In this document: positions 26,533-34,604 of the stretch, one piece after another
How the letters are laid out: each line of letters opens with the position of its first letter
How positions within the stretch are numbered: position 1 is the stretch's first letter
Source: Mycobacterium sp. AZCC_0083
GTDB taxonomy: Bacteria > Actinomycetota > Actinomycetes > Mycobacteriales > Mycobacteriaceae
DNA length: 64,000 nt
NCBI RefSeq assembly: GCF_014202335.1
Contig: NZ_JACHGP010000012.1
Location: forward strand, 124,001-188,000
Reading direction: 5' to 3'
Translations under genes and position numbers: made by a program
The notes under the pieces: model-generated
The model's input: only the letters and a program-made list of their open reading frames with translations
Database searches by the model: none
Told to the model about the DNA's origin: nothing

Positions 26533-27623
26533 CGGCCGAACCGTCCTTCGTGATGACCGGCCGCGCCGGGGTGCTGGTGGCCAATGGCGTACACACCGCC
26601 TATCCGCGACTCGACGACGCGCGGGCGGCGCTCGCCTCCGGTGACGTGCCGATCGTGTTGGGCGCCTTGCCCTTCGACATGACGCGCCCGACCGCGCTGA
26701 TGCGCCCGCAGGCGGTACGGCTTCTCGACGCGCTACCCGATTGGCCGCGGTGCGACCTGCCTGCGGTGCGGATTGCCGAGACGCTCCCGGCTCCCGACGT
26801 GCACCGTGCCCGCATCGCCGAGGCCATCGCCCGGCTGAACGATCCGGGTTCCGGCCTGCACAAGGTAGTGCTGGCGCGAGCGCTGCGACTAGTCGCCGAC
26901 GGCCCGCTGGACGTGACGACGATCCTCGCCCGCCTCGCCGAAGACACCACTGCCAACGCCTATTTCGCCGATCTGACGCCGGCAGGTGCGGAGTACGCGG
27001 GCATGGCGCTGATCGGTGCAAGTCCCGAACTGCTGGTGGCCCGGCGCGGCGAGGTGGTGACGTGCCGACCGTTCGCGGGATCCGCACCCCGTTCGGCCGA
27101 TCCCGCCGCTGACCGGGCCAGCGGTGTCGCGCTGGCGGAGTCGGCCAAGAACCTGCACGAACACCAACTGGTCGTCGACGAGATGCGCAAGGCGCTCGAA
27201 CCGCTGTGCGTCGACTTGTCGATCGCGCAGACACCGGAGCTCAGTAGCACGTCGGCGGTGTGGCACCTGAACACACCCATCACCGGGCGGCTACGTGAGT
27301 CATCAACCACTGCACTGGATCTCGCGATCGCACTGCACCCGACACCAGCCGTTGGCGGGGTGCCGGCATTGGCGGCAGCCGAACTGATCAACGAGCTGGA
27401 GGGCGACCGCGGGTTCTACGCGGGGGCGGTCGGGTGGTGCGACGCGGCAGGCGACGGCCGCTGGGTGGTGGCCATCCGCTGCGCGCAACTGTCCGCCGAC
27501 CGGCAGACGGCCGAGGCGCGGTCGGGCGGCGGCATCGTCGCAGAATCCGATCCCGACGACGAAGTCGCCGAGACCACCACGAAGTTCAAAACCATCATGT
27601 CTGCGTTGGGAGTTCGATCATGA
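26529..27623 (+). CDS. entC: Isochorismate synthase (EntC/MenF)
   Basis: 364 residues, GTG start coupled to gpm2. The chorismate-binding fold is recognised from KVVLARAL, ELLVARRGEVVTCRPFAGSA, the HEHQLVVDEM segment and the C-terminal SGGGIVAESDPDDEVAET. It converts chorismate to isochorismate, most likely for menaquinone; mycobactin salicylate normally comes from MbtI. It corresponds to Rv3215. The stop overlaps the next start (ATGA). Confidence 0.92.
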   Translation: MTAEPSFVMTGRAGVLVANGVHTAYPRLDDARAALASGDVPIVLGALPFDMTRPTALMRPQAVRLLDALPDWPRCDLPAVRIAETLPAPDVHRARIAEAIARLNDPGSGLHKVVLARALRLVADGPLDVTTILARLAEDTTANAYFADLTPAGAEYAGMALIGASPELLVARRGEVVTCRPFAGSAPRSADPAADRASGVALAESAKNLHEHQLVVDEMRKALEPLCVDLSIAQTPELSSTSAVWHLNTPITGRLRESSTTALDLAIALHPTPAVGGVPALAAAELINELEGDRGFYAGAVGWCDAAGDGRWVVAIRCAQLSADRQTAEARSGGGIVAESDPDDEVAETTTKFKTIMSALGVRS

Positions 27624-28099
27624 CTATCCAGATCCGCCGCGTTCAACCCGGCGACGAGGCCGTGCTGACGGCCATGGTGCACGAGCTTGCGGAGTTCGAG
27701 AACGCCGCGGATCAGTGCACCGTGACCGAATCCAAGATGCGCACTGCGCTCTTCGCGGATCAGCCGACGGCGTACGCGCACATCGCCGAGGTCGACGGTG
27801 AGCCCGCGGCCTGCGCACTGTGGTTCAAGAGTTTCTCCACCTGGGACGGCGTTGCGGGGATCTATCTGGAGGACCTGTTCGTGCGTCCGCAGTTCCGCAG
27901 GCACGGCCTGGCTCGATCACTACTGGCCACGCTGGCCAAGGAGTGCGTGGCAGGCGATTACACCCGGCTGTCGTGGGCGGTACTGGACTGGAACGTCGAT
28001 GCCATCGCGCTGTACGACTCGGTCGGCGGCCGCCAGCAGAACGAGTGGATCACCTACCGGGTGTCGGGCCCAGAGTTGTCCGCACTGGCGGGGTCCTGA
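27620..28099 (+). CDS. GNAT-family N-acetyltransferase
   Basis: 159 residues. Acetyl-CoA loop VRPQFRRHGLARSLL (R/QxxGxG/A type), preceding strand GIYLEDLFV, and late motif DWNVDAIALYDSVGG. The full form resembles diamine/SSAT-like acetyltransferases (EFENAADQ, LWFKSFSTWDG). Substrate unknown. It is the last gene of the gpm2-entC operon (Rv3216). Its final 46 bases overlap the end of the convergent membrane-protein gene. Confidence 0.88.
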   Translation: MTIQIRRVQPGDEAVLTAMVHELAEFENAADQCTVTESKMRTALFADQPTAYAHIAEVDGEPAACALWFKSFSTWDGVAGIYLEDLFVRPQFRRHGLARSLLATLAKECVAGDYTRLSWAVLDWNVDAIALYDSVGGRQQNEWITYRVSGPELSALAGS

Positions 28100-28482
28100 G
28101 CCGTCGCCGACGCCCACTGCAGTGCCGAGGGACTGAACGACAGAACCAGTACACCAACGGCGACTAGTGCCAGCGGGACGCCATAGGCCCATCGCTGCGA
28201 GCCGACGGCGATGTACCAGGCCACCGGCAGCAGGAGGAGCTGCGCGAACACCGCGACGCCGCGGCCCCATCGCCTGCCGGTCCACAGTGCCCATCCGGCG
28301 GCAATCACACCGGCACCCATGACCGAGTACCAGGCAGCGGTGCCGTACCCGCTGATCGCCTTCTCGTGGGCCCCGCCGATGGCACGCACCACGAGGACCA
28401 CGGCCACGACGACCAGCGCGGCACCCTCGAGTGCCACCACGACACCCGCCTGGCGCACGGTCGCCGGTGCGGGAACGATCAC
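28054..28482 (-). CDS. Small four-helix membrane protein (Rv3217c-like)
   Basis: About 142 residues from GTG 28482; four hydrophobic segments (VVVALEGAALVVVAVVLVV, AWYSVMGAGVIAAGWALW, GVAVFAQLLLLPVAWYIAV, YGVPLALVAVGVLVLSF). No functional motif was recognised. The start is uncertain because no strong ribosome site is present, but the length matches the M. tuberculosis protein. It overlaps the GNAT gene tail to tail by 46 bases and is divergent from the lipid-kinase-like gene, with 52 bases between. Confidence 0.75.
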   Translation of the reverse strand: MIVPAPATVRQAGVVVALEGAALVVVAVVLVVRAIGGAHEKAISGYGTAAWYSVMGAGVIAAGWALWTGRRWGRGVAVFAQLLLLPVAWYIAVGSQRWAYGVPLALVAVGVLVLSFSPSALQWASATAQDPASADNSGPDTR

Positions 28483-28534
28483 GACGGCCAGCGTAAGCGT
28501 TCCGGTTGGGCGGCCTTGGATAGGCTTGGTTCCC

Positions 28535-29497
28535 GTGCGTGCCGTGCTGATCGTGAATCCGAACGCTACATCGACCACCCCGGCCGGACGCGACCTGCTC
28601 GCGCACGCGCTGGAGAGCCGGCTCGACCTGACGGTCGTGCACACCAACCATCGCGGCCACGCCATCGAGATCGGCAGCGACGCGGCGCGCGACGGGATCG
28701 ACGCGGTGATCGTGCACGGCGGTGACGGCACGGTGAACGAAGTGGTCAACGGCATCCTCGGCGACTGCGGCCAGGGCAGGCCCGCGCTGAACGGGCCCGC
28801 TGTCGGGGTGGTACCCGGCGGTTCGGCCAACGTCTTCGCCCGCGCACTTGGCATCAGCCCCGACCCCACCGTCGCGACCAACCAACTCGTCGACCTGCTC
28901 GACGAGCACCGCCGCGGTGGGGCGTGGCGCCGCATCGGGTTGATGGACTGCGGTGAGCGTTGGGCCGTCTTCACCGCGGGTATGGGCGTCGACGGTGCCG
29001 TAGTCGCCGCCGTCGAAGCCCAGCGGGACAAGGGCCGCAAGGTCACGGCCTGGCGCTACATCCGGGTCGCGATCCGGGAGAACCTGGCGGCCGCCCGCAA
29101 GGAGCCGTCGCTGACGCTGCACCTTCCCGGCCGCGAACCGGTTTCCGGCGTGCACTTCGCGTTCGTCTCGAACTCCAGCCCCTGGACCTACGCCAACACC
29201 CGACCCGTGTGGACCAATCCCGAGACGACCTTCGAGACGGGTGTGGGCGTCTTCGCGGTCACCAGCATGAACGTCTGGGCGAATCTGGGGCTGGTGCGAC
29301 GGATGTTGTCTCGCAAGCCGCAGATCGAGGCCAAGCATCTGATCCGCGACGACGACCTCGCGTGGATCCGGGTGACCAGTGACACAGAGGTGGCTTGCCA
29401 GATCGATGGAGATTACGCAGGCTTGCGTGAAACCATGACGTTCACGTCGGTTCCGAATGCTCTTGGCGTCGTGGCACCACCCGCGAAAACCCTTTGA
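28535..29497 (+). CDS. Diacylglycerol/sphingosine kinase-like lipid kinase
   Basis: 320 residues, GTG start (VRAVLIVNPNATS). Catalytic-domain signatures are VNPN at the N-terminus, the nucleotide loop VIVHGGDGTVNEVVNG (GGDGT) and GVVPGGSANVFARALGI. A C-terminal beta domain contains MGVDGAVV and QIDGDYAG. Such enzymes phosphorylate diacylglycerol or related lipids with ATP at the membrane. It corresponds to Rv3218. Exact substrate unknown. Confidence 0.88.
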   Translation: MRAVLIVNPNATSTTPAGRDLLAHALESRLDLTVVHTNHRGHAIEIGSDAARDGIDAVIVHGGDGTVNEVVNGILGDCGQGRPALNGPAVGVVPGGSANVFARALGISPDPTVATNQLVDLLDEHRRGGAWRRIGLMDCGERWAVFTAGMGVDGAVVAAVEAQRDKGRKVTAWRYIRVAIRENLAAARKEPSLTLHLPGREPVSGVHFAFVSNSSPWTYANTRPVWTNPETTFETGVGVFAVTSMNVWANLGLVRRMLSRKPQIEAKHLIRDDDLAWIRVTSDTEVACQIDGDYAGLRETMTFTSVPNALGVVAPPAKTL

Positions 29498-29588
29498 CCT
29501 GGAATTTCACACTCACAGGGTTTAATTCAGGGCGCAAGTGAGTTAAGTGTAGTACAAACGAATGAGGGTTCTGGTAACGCAGTCCCGC

Positions 29589-29604
29589 AGTGACGTTGCA
29601 CACG
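29589..29604. promoter_or_regulatory. Possible CRP-type binding site upstream of whiB1
   Basis: AGTGACGTTGCACACG has the spacing of the CRP consensus (GTGA, six bases, then a degenerate CACA-like half). M. tuberculosis whiB1 is known to be controlled by the CRP-family protein Rv3676. Two further repeats in this 247-base leader are the GTTAAC-centred direct repeats at about 29601-29611 and 29681-29690. Assignment is by eye only. Confidence 0.35.
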
Positions 29605-29744
29605 TGTTAACGCGCCTCTATTGACATCTGTTCAGCCTGTGGAAGCATCGTTTGCAACAGTGCAGAAACATTTGACGTGCACGCGTTAACAGCCGAAGAA
29701 AAGCTCGTGCGTCTTGCTGCGCACACGATAAGGAGTTGGAAGCT

Positions 29745-29999
29745 ATGGATTGGCGGCATAAAGCGGTCTGTCGTGACGAGGATCCGGAACTGTTCTTCCC
29801 GGTAGGAAACAGTGGCCCGGCGCTCGCCCAGATTGCTGACGCAAAGATTGTCTGCAACCGCTGCCCGGTGACGACGGAGTGCCTGAGCTGGGCACTGGAG
29901 TCCGGCCAGGACGCCGGCGTATGGGGCGGCATGAGCGAAGACGAACGACGCGCACTCAAGCGGCGCAACGCGCGCACGAAGACGCGTACCAGCGTCTAG
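29745..29999 (+). CDS. whiB1: Iron-sulfur transcription factor WhiB1
   Basis: 84 residues, nearly identical to the M. tuberculosis protein as remembered. The four [4Fe-4S] ligands are C9, C37, C40 and C46 (VCRDEDPELF, VCNRCPVTTEC); the G(V/I)WGG turn (VWGGMSEDERR) and a basic C-terminal tail follow. It is an essential nitric-oxide-sensitive regulator that binds the SigA region 4. AAGGAG (29730-29735) gives the ATG at 29745. The long upstream region fits complex control. Confidence 0.97.
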   Translation: MDWRHKAVCRDEDPELFFPVGNSGPALAQIADAKIVCNRCPVTTECLSWALESGQDAGVWGGMSEDERRALKRRNARTKTRTSV

Positions 30000-30019
30000 C
30001 TCTCACGCGATTTTCGATC

Positions 30020-30047
30020 TATGGCCCCGGTGAATACCGGGGCCATA
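30020..30047. terminator. Bidirectional intrinsic-type terminator hairpin between whiB1 and pdtaS
   Basis: A perfect 12-bp stem (TATGGCCCCGGT and ACCGGGGCCATA) with a GAAT loop stands between two convergent genes. There is no long U-tract, as usual in mycobacteria, but TTTT precedes the stem on the minus-strand exit side. The location and perfection make a shared terminator likely. Confidence 0.8.
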
Positions 30048-30075
30048 GTTCTGCGCGCAGAAGGCGTATCGGGCG

Positions 30076-31575
30076 CTATTGCGGCAGCCTAGTGCGTCTG
30101 CCGATGGGCACCCGCAGGACGACCTCGGTCCCTCCGTTCGACGCTTCGTGCATGCCCAGTGAGCCGTCCAACTCCGCCGCCACCAGCGTCCGCACGATCT
30201 GCAATCCCAACCGGTCCGACTTCTCAAGGCTGAACCCCTCGGGAAGGCCGCGACCGTCATCGTTGACCACGACGTCGAGCCAGCGCGCGGACCGCTCCGA
30301 GCGGATCGTCACACAGCCCTGTGTGGTCGACGCGTCGTAGGCGTGTTCGATCGCGTTCTGCACCAACTCCGTGACCACCATGACCAGGGCCGTGGCACGG
30401 TCCGCGTCAAGCACGCCAAGATCACCCTCGCGCACGATCCGGATCGGGGTGTCCACCGACGCAACGTCGTTCATGATCGGCAGGATCCGATCGACCACCT
30501 CGTCGAGGTTGACGTCCTCGTCCACCGACATCGAGAGCACGTCGTGCACCATCGCGATGGAATGCACCCGCCGCACCGATTCGATCAGCGCCTCGCGGCC
30601 CTCGGGATTGTTGGTGCGCCGGGCCTGCAGCCTCAGCAGCGCGGCCACCGTCTGCAGGTTGTTCTTCACCCTGTGGTGAATCTCGCGGATCGTCGCATCC
30701 TTGGACAGCAGAGCGCGGTCGCGCCGTTTCACCTCAGTGACGTCGCGGATCAGCACCGCAGCGCCGGTGGCGACCCCGTCTGCCACCAGCGGCAGCGTCC
30801 GCAGCAGGACGGCGGCACCGCCCGCGTCGACCTCCATCCGCATGCTGGATCCGCCTGCCAGCGAGTCACGGACATGGGTAGCGAGTTCCTGCGCCTCGAA
30901 CGGGTCCGAGATGAGGGGGCGCGTCACCGTGACCAGGTTGTGGCCCTCGAGTTCGGCGGCAAGACCCATGCGGTGATAGGCCGAGATCGCGTTCGGGCTG
31001 GCGTACACGACCCCACCGTCGACGTCGAGGCGAATGAAGCCGTCACCAACCCGCGGGCTGGACCGCGACATCGCCAGATCCCCCACGTTGGGGAACGTGC
31101 CCTCGGACAGCATGCGCAGCAGGCCGCGGGCGCAGTCCCGATAGGCCCGCTCCAACGGGCTGGTCTCGCGCCGGTCGGCCAGCGCCGTCTGGTGGGTCAG
31201 CACCGCGACCACCTGATCGGCGTGACGGACGGGGACGGCCTCGACGTTGAGCCAGACGCCGTCGTGCGAATCTTCTTGCCCCGCATCGCTTTCCCGGCCG
31301 ATGTGGCCGGACTCGAATGCAGCGGTCACTACGGGCATGTCATCGCCGGTGTTGAGGGTGCCGACCGCATCGGCCAGCAGTACGGTCGGCGCGGTATTGG
31401 GCCGGACCTGGGCGACGCACGCCAGATGGCCGTCATCGCGGCGGACCCACATCAGATAGTCGGCGAAGGACAGATCGGCGAGCAACTGCCACTCGCCCAC
31501 CACCGCATGTAGGTGATCGACGGCGTTGCCTGGCAGGACGGTGTGCTCGGCGAGCAGGTCACCGAGGGTGGACAT
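30076..31575 (-). CDS. pdtaS: Cytosolic sensor histidine kinase PdtaS
   Basis: 499 residues without membrane segments. An N-terminal GAF-like domain (about 1-140) and a PAS domain (about 180-290, FIRLDVDGGVVYASPNA) precede a HWE/HisKA_2-type dimerisation motif (EIHHRVKNNLQTVAALL, phospho-His near 303). An HATPase domain (TELVQNAIEHAY, NDDGRGLP) follows. PdtaS phosphorylates the ANTAR-type RNA-binding regulator PdtaR, which is encoded elsewhere. It corresponds to Rv3220c and lies 28 bases after the biotinyl-domain gene on the same strand. Confidence 0.95.
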   Translation of the reverse strand: MSTLGDLLAEHTVLPGNAVDHLHAVVGEWQLLADLSFADYLMWVRRDDGHLACVAQVRPNTAPTVLLADAVGTLNTGDDMPVVTAAFESGHIGRESDAGQEDSHDGVWLNVEAVPVRHADQVVAVLTHQTALADRRETSPLERAYRDCARGLLRMLSEGTFPNVGDLAMSRSSPRVGDGFIRLDVDGGVVYASPNAISAYHRMGLAAELEGHNLVTVTRPLISDPFEAQELATHVRDSLAGGSSMRMEVDAGGAAVLLRTLPLVADGVATGAAVLIRDVTEVKRRDRALLSKDATIREIHHRVKNNLQTVAALLRLQARRTNNPEGREALIESVRRVHSIAMVHDVLSMSVDEDVNLDEVVDRILPIMNDVASVDTPIRIVREGDLGVLDADRATALVMVVTELVQNAIEHAYDASTTQGCVTIRSERSARWLDVVVNDDGRGLPEGFSLEKSDRLGLQIVRTLVAAELDGSLGMHEASNGGTEVVLRVPIGRRTRLPQ

Positions 31576-31603
31576 CGGAGATTTCCAGGGTGTGTCGCGC
31601 GCT

Positions 31604-31819
31604 CTAGCTGATTACGGCGATGAGGTCGCCTGCCTGAATGACGTCACCGACGGCCACCTTGACTTCGGTGACCGTGCCCGCCGCCTCGGCCAGCACCGGA
31701 ATCTCCATCTTCATCGACTCCAGCAGGACGACGGTGTCACCCGCGCCGATCTGATCGCCCTCGCTCACCACGACCTCCAGCACACTGGCCACGATCTCCG
31801 CGCGAACGTCCTCGGCCAT
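31604..31819 (-). CDS. Biotinylated single-domain protein TB7.3
   Basis: 71 residues from ATG 31819: a complete biotinyl/lipoyl domain with the biotinylation site in ESMKMEIPV (Lys). It probably acts as a free biotin carboxyl carrier, as in the orthologue Rv3221c. GGAGTG precedes the start. It is divergent from the bL37 gene, so the 160 bases between (31820-31979) hold both promoters. Confidence 0.95.
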   Translation of the reverse strand: MAEDVRAEIVASVLEVVVSEGDQIGAGDTVVLLESMKMEIPVLAEAAGTVTEVKVAVGDVIQAGDLIAVIS

Positions 31820-31979
31820 CTTCACTCCGCTCGTCTTTCTCCAGTCGCCGGGGTTCGGGCGACCATGCAAATGCCTGCGCACCGTTGCGCGTCCATCGAA
31901 CCACGAGATCGCGTTTGTAACTGCACACCCGGGTCATGAGACACTGGGGACAAGCACACTGAACTACTGGAGGATCATC

Positions 31980-32072
31980 ATGGCCAAGCGTGGCCGTAAG
32001 AAGCGCGACCGCAAGCACAGCAAGGCGAACCACGGCAAGCGCCCCAACTGCGGTTCAAAGGCAGTCAAGTAG
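31980..32072 (+). CDS. Ribosomal protein bL37
   Basis: A 30-codon gene starting MAKRGRKKRDRKHSKANHGK, extremely basic, preceded by an excellent ribosome site (GGAGG, 31969-31973). The first 23 residues match my memory of bL37, the tiny large-subunit protein seen in mycobacterial ribosome structures. Here the protein continues NCGSKAVK, seven or so residues longer than the M. smegmatis form I recall. It is easily missed because of its size. It ends 7 bases before the convergent rshA stop. Confidence 0.85.
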   Translation: MAKRGRKKRDRKHSKANHGKRPNCGSKAVK

Positions 32073-32079
32073 CAGTGCG

Positions 32080-32391
32080 CTAGCCGCGGATGATCGTGGT
32101 GCGGCTGATCTGAATGCGTAGCCGCTGACGAAGTGCGTCCGGCACCTTGTCTCCGCTGCACTTGGTGGCGATCAGCCGCTTCACCCGCTCCTCGACGCCG
32201 TACTGGCGGAGGCACGACGGGCATTCTTCGAGATGATGACGCAGCTTGTCGCGCGTCTCGGTGGTGCATTCGGCGTCGAGCAGCGTCCATACCTCCGCGA
32301 TCACCGCGGCGCACTCGGGATGGTCGGGATCTACTGGACCGACCGGCGGACGAAAGTCGTGATCCGCGTGGCGCGAGAAGTCGTCGCTCAT
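32080..32391 (-). CDS. rshA: Anti-sigma factor RshA (zinc-binding, redox-sensitive)
   Basis: 103 residues with the ZAS signature: an upstream His region and HHLEECPSC (HxxxCxxC). It should hold SigH inactive and release it when the cysteines are oxidised. The ATG overlaps the sigH stop (ATGA), so both are made together. It corresponds to Rv3221A. Confidence 0.93.
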   Translation of the reverse strand: MSDDFSRHADHDFRPPVGPVDPDHPECAAVIAEVWTLLDAECTTETRDKLRHHLEECPSCLRQYGVEERVKRLIATKCSGDKVPDALRQRLRIQISRTTIIRG

Positions 32392-33026
32392 GAAGAAACC
32401 TCCTCAGGTGCGTCGAGCTGCTGACCTCGCAGGAACCCTCGATCCCGTGCAACGTCGGTCAGTAGTCCACGCAGCTGCTTGCGGCCGCGATGCAGCCGGG
32501 ACATGACCGTCCCGATCGGGGTATCCATGATCTCTGCGATCTCCTTGTACGGGAATCCTTCGACGTCGGCGTAGTACACCGCCATCCTGAATTCCTCCGG
32601 CAGCGCCTGCAGCGCCGCCTTGATCTCGGTGTCGGGCAGTGCTTCCATGGCCTCGACCTCGGCTGATCGCAATCCAGTCGACGAATGCTCGGCATTCGCC
32701 GCGAGCTGCCAGTCGGTGATCTCCTCGGTCGGATACTCCGCCGGCTGACGTTGCTTCTTGCGATAGCTGTTGATGTAGGTGTTGGTCAGGATGCGGTACA
32801 GCCATGCCTTGAGGTTGGTGCCCTCGCGGAACGACCGAAAACCAGCGTATGCCTTGACCATGGTTTCCTGCAGCAGGTCCTCGGCATCTGCCGGGTTGCG
32901 GGTCATCCGCAGGGCGCCACCGTAGAGCTGGTCGAGCAGCGGAATCGCGTCACGCTCGAAGCGCGCGGTCAGTTCGGCGTCCGTCTCTTCCGGCGCCGTG
33001 GATATCGACCCGTCGACGTCTGTCAT
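32388..33026 (-). CDS. sigH: ECF sigma factor SigH
   Basis: 212 residues from ATG 33026. Region 2 (DLLQETMVKAYAGFRSF ... LKAWLYRILTNTYINSYR) and region 4 (FRMAVYYADVEGFPYKEIAEIM, then GTVMSRLHRGR) are both clear. SigH directs the disulfide- and heat-stress regulon (thioredoxins, chaperones) under RshA control. An upstream in-frame ATG at 33077 would add 17 residues. A matching SigH-type promoter lies at 33180-33206, indicating autoregulation. Confidence 0.95.
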   Translation of the reverse strand: MTDVDGSISTAPEETDAELTARFERDAIPLLDQLYGGALRMTRNPADAEDLLQETMVKAYAGFRSFREGTNLKAWLYRILTNTYINSYRKKQRQPAEYPTEEITDWQLAANAEHSSTGLRSAEVEAMEALPDTEIKAALQALPEEFRMAVYYADVEGFPYKEIAEIMDTPIGTVMSRLHRGRKQLRGLLTDVARDRGFLRGQQLDAPEEVSS

Positions 33027-33179
33027 ATGAGTCAGCACCGTCCCCTCTGTAGCGGCCCCAGCGAATGGGTCCGGCATGTCCACCGGACGTTCCAGGCAAG
33101 CCGTTTGCACCACGGTCTCCCTTCCAATCGTAGAGGTAGGCACAGACAAGTACGCCTGGCCGTGCTGACTGCCTCGCAT

Positions 33180-33206
33180 AACGGCATCCCAGTGCCACCT
33201 TGTTCC
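33180..33206 (-). promoter_or_regulatory. SigH-type autoregulatory promoter of sigH
   Basis: On the minus strand GGAACA (33206-33201) is followed after 17 bases by CGTT (33183-33180), an excellent match to the SigH/SigR consensus. It lies about 155 bases upstream of the sigH ATG and about 40 bases from the divergent ybaK start. Autoregulation of sigH is established in mycobacteria. Confidence 0.72.
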
Positions 33207-33245
33207 CATCCGCGTTCCCACCGGCCGTCGCACTAGGGTGATCCG

Positions 33246-33737
33246 GTGGCGAGCGCAGCGACTCCGGCCATCGCCGCGCTCCTCGCGGCGGGGGTGCCGC
33301 ACGAGGTGTTGCGGTTCCACCACGATCCGCGGGCAGAGTCCTTCGGCGCGGAGGCCGCCGACGAACTCGCCGTCACCGCCGGAGTCGAACCGGAACAGGT
33401 CTTCAAGACGCTCGTGGTCTCGGTGCCAGGTGGCCTCGCGGTGGCAGTGCTCCCGGTGCCGTTCAAGTTGTCACTGAAGGCCACGGCCGCCGCACTCGGT
33501 GTGGCGAAGGCGGCCATGGCCGAACGGGCCGCAGCAGAGCGCTCGACCGGCTACGTCATCGGTGGCATCTCGCCGCTCGGGCAGCGCAAGCCGTTGCCGA
33601 CGGTGGTCGACGCATCCGCACTGACCTGGGACCGAGTGCTGTGCAGCGCAGGCAAGCGGGGCTGGGACGTATCGCTCGCACCACGGGATCTCGTCCGCCT
33701 CACCAACGCCGTCACCGCCGACATTTGCGCGGTATAG
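33246..33737 (+). CDS. ybaK: YbaK/EbsC-type aminoacyl-tRNA deacylase (Cys-tRNA(Pro))
   Basis: 163 residues, GTG start. Family features: HEVLRFHHDPRAESFG, the conserved Lys of VFKTLVV, and GYVIGGISPLGQRKPLPTVVD (GGxSPxG). Members hydrolyse Cys-tRNA(Pro) to prevent mistranslation. The frame is intact here; I recall two short annotated pieces (Rv3224A/B) at this site in M. tuberculosis, which may be a broken version. Confidence 0.9.
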   Translation: MASAATPAIAALLAAGVPHEVLRFHHDPRAESFGAEAADELAVTAGVEPEQVFKTLVVSVPGGLAVAVLPVPFKLSLKATAAALGVAKAAMAERAAAERSTGYVIGGISPLGQRKPLPTVVDASALTWDRVLCSAGKRGWDVSLAPRDLVRLTNAVTADICAV

Positions 33738-33758
33738 AGCGCCGCATAGGGTAAGCCC

Positions 33759-34604
33759 ATGTCGCTCTCCGGGAAGACCATGTTCATCTCCGGTGCCAGC
33801 CGTGGCATCGGACTTGCCATCGCCAAGAAGGCTGCTGCCGACGGCGCAAACATCGCCCTGGTGGCCAAGACGGCCGAGCCGCACCCCAAGCTCGAGGGCA
33901 CCGTCTACACCGCGGCCAAGGAGATCGAGGAGGCCGGCGGACAGGCCTTGCCGATCGTCGGCGACATCCGCGACGGCGAGTCGGTGGCGAGCGCCGTCGC
34001 GCAGGCCGTCGCGCAGTTCGGCGGCATCGACATCTGCGTCAACAACGCCTCGGCGATCAACCTCGGCTCGATCACCGAAGTGCCGCTCAAACGCTTCGAC
34101 CTGATGAACGGGATCCAGGTACGCGGCACCTACGCCGTCTCGCAGGCCTGCATCCCGCACATGGTGGGCCGCGAGAACCCGCACATCCTCACCCTGTCGC
34201 CACCGCTCAGGCTGGAATCGGAGTGGTTGAAGCCGACGGCCTACATGATGGCCAAGTTCGGCATGACGTTGTGCGCGCTGGGCATTGCCGAGGAAATGCG
34301 TGCCGAGGGCATCGCGTCGAACACGCTGTGGCCACGGACCCTGGTCGCGACCGCCGCGGTGCAGAACCTGCTCGGTGGTGACGAGGCGATGGGTCGCGCA
34401 CGCAAACCCTCCGTGTACGCCGACGCCGCCTACGCGATCCTCAACAAGCCGTCCCGCGAGTACACCGGCCAGACCCTGTTGTGCGAGGACGTGCTGCTGG
34501 CGAACGGGGTCACCGATCTGTCGGTCTACGACTGCGTGCCCGGTTCGGAGCTTGGCGTCGACCTGTGGGTGGACACCCCGAACCCACCCGGGTACGGCAC
34601 CTAG
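33759..34604 (+). CDS. Short-chain dehydrogenase/reductase (HSDL2-like)
   Basis: 281 residues. Cofactor loop SGASRGIG (about residues 11-18), NNAS motif (CVNNASAI), catalytic Tyr/Lys in YMMAKFGM and Ser in TLSPPL. It resembles hydroxysteroid dehydrogenase-like protein 2; the substrate is unknown. It corresponds to Rv3224. The stop shares a CTAG palindrome with the convergent SRAP gene. Confidence 0.9.
   Translation: MSLSGKTMFISGASRGIGLAIAKKAAADGANIALVAKTAEPHPKLEGTVYTAAKEIEEAGGQALPIVGDIRDGESVASAVAQAVAQFGGIDICVNNASAINLGSITEVPLKRFDLMNGIQVRGTYAVSQACIPHMVGRENPHILTLSPPLRLESEWLKPTAYMMAKFGMTLCALGIAEEMRAEGIASNTLWPRTLVATAAVQNLLGGDEAMGRARKPSVYADAAYAILNKPSREYTGQTLLCEDVLLANGVTDLSVYDCVPGSELGVDLWVDTPNPPGYGT

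Noticed and set aside
29621..29650. SigA promoter of whiB1 with TTGACA at 29621
   Set aside because: A good -35 hexamer, but no acceptable -10 hexamer at 16-19 bases, so it was not listed as a promoter.
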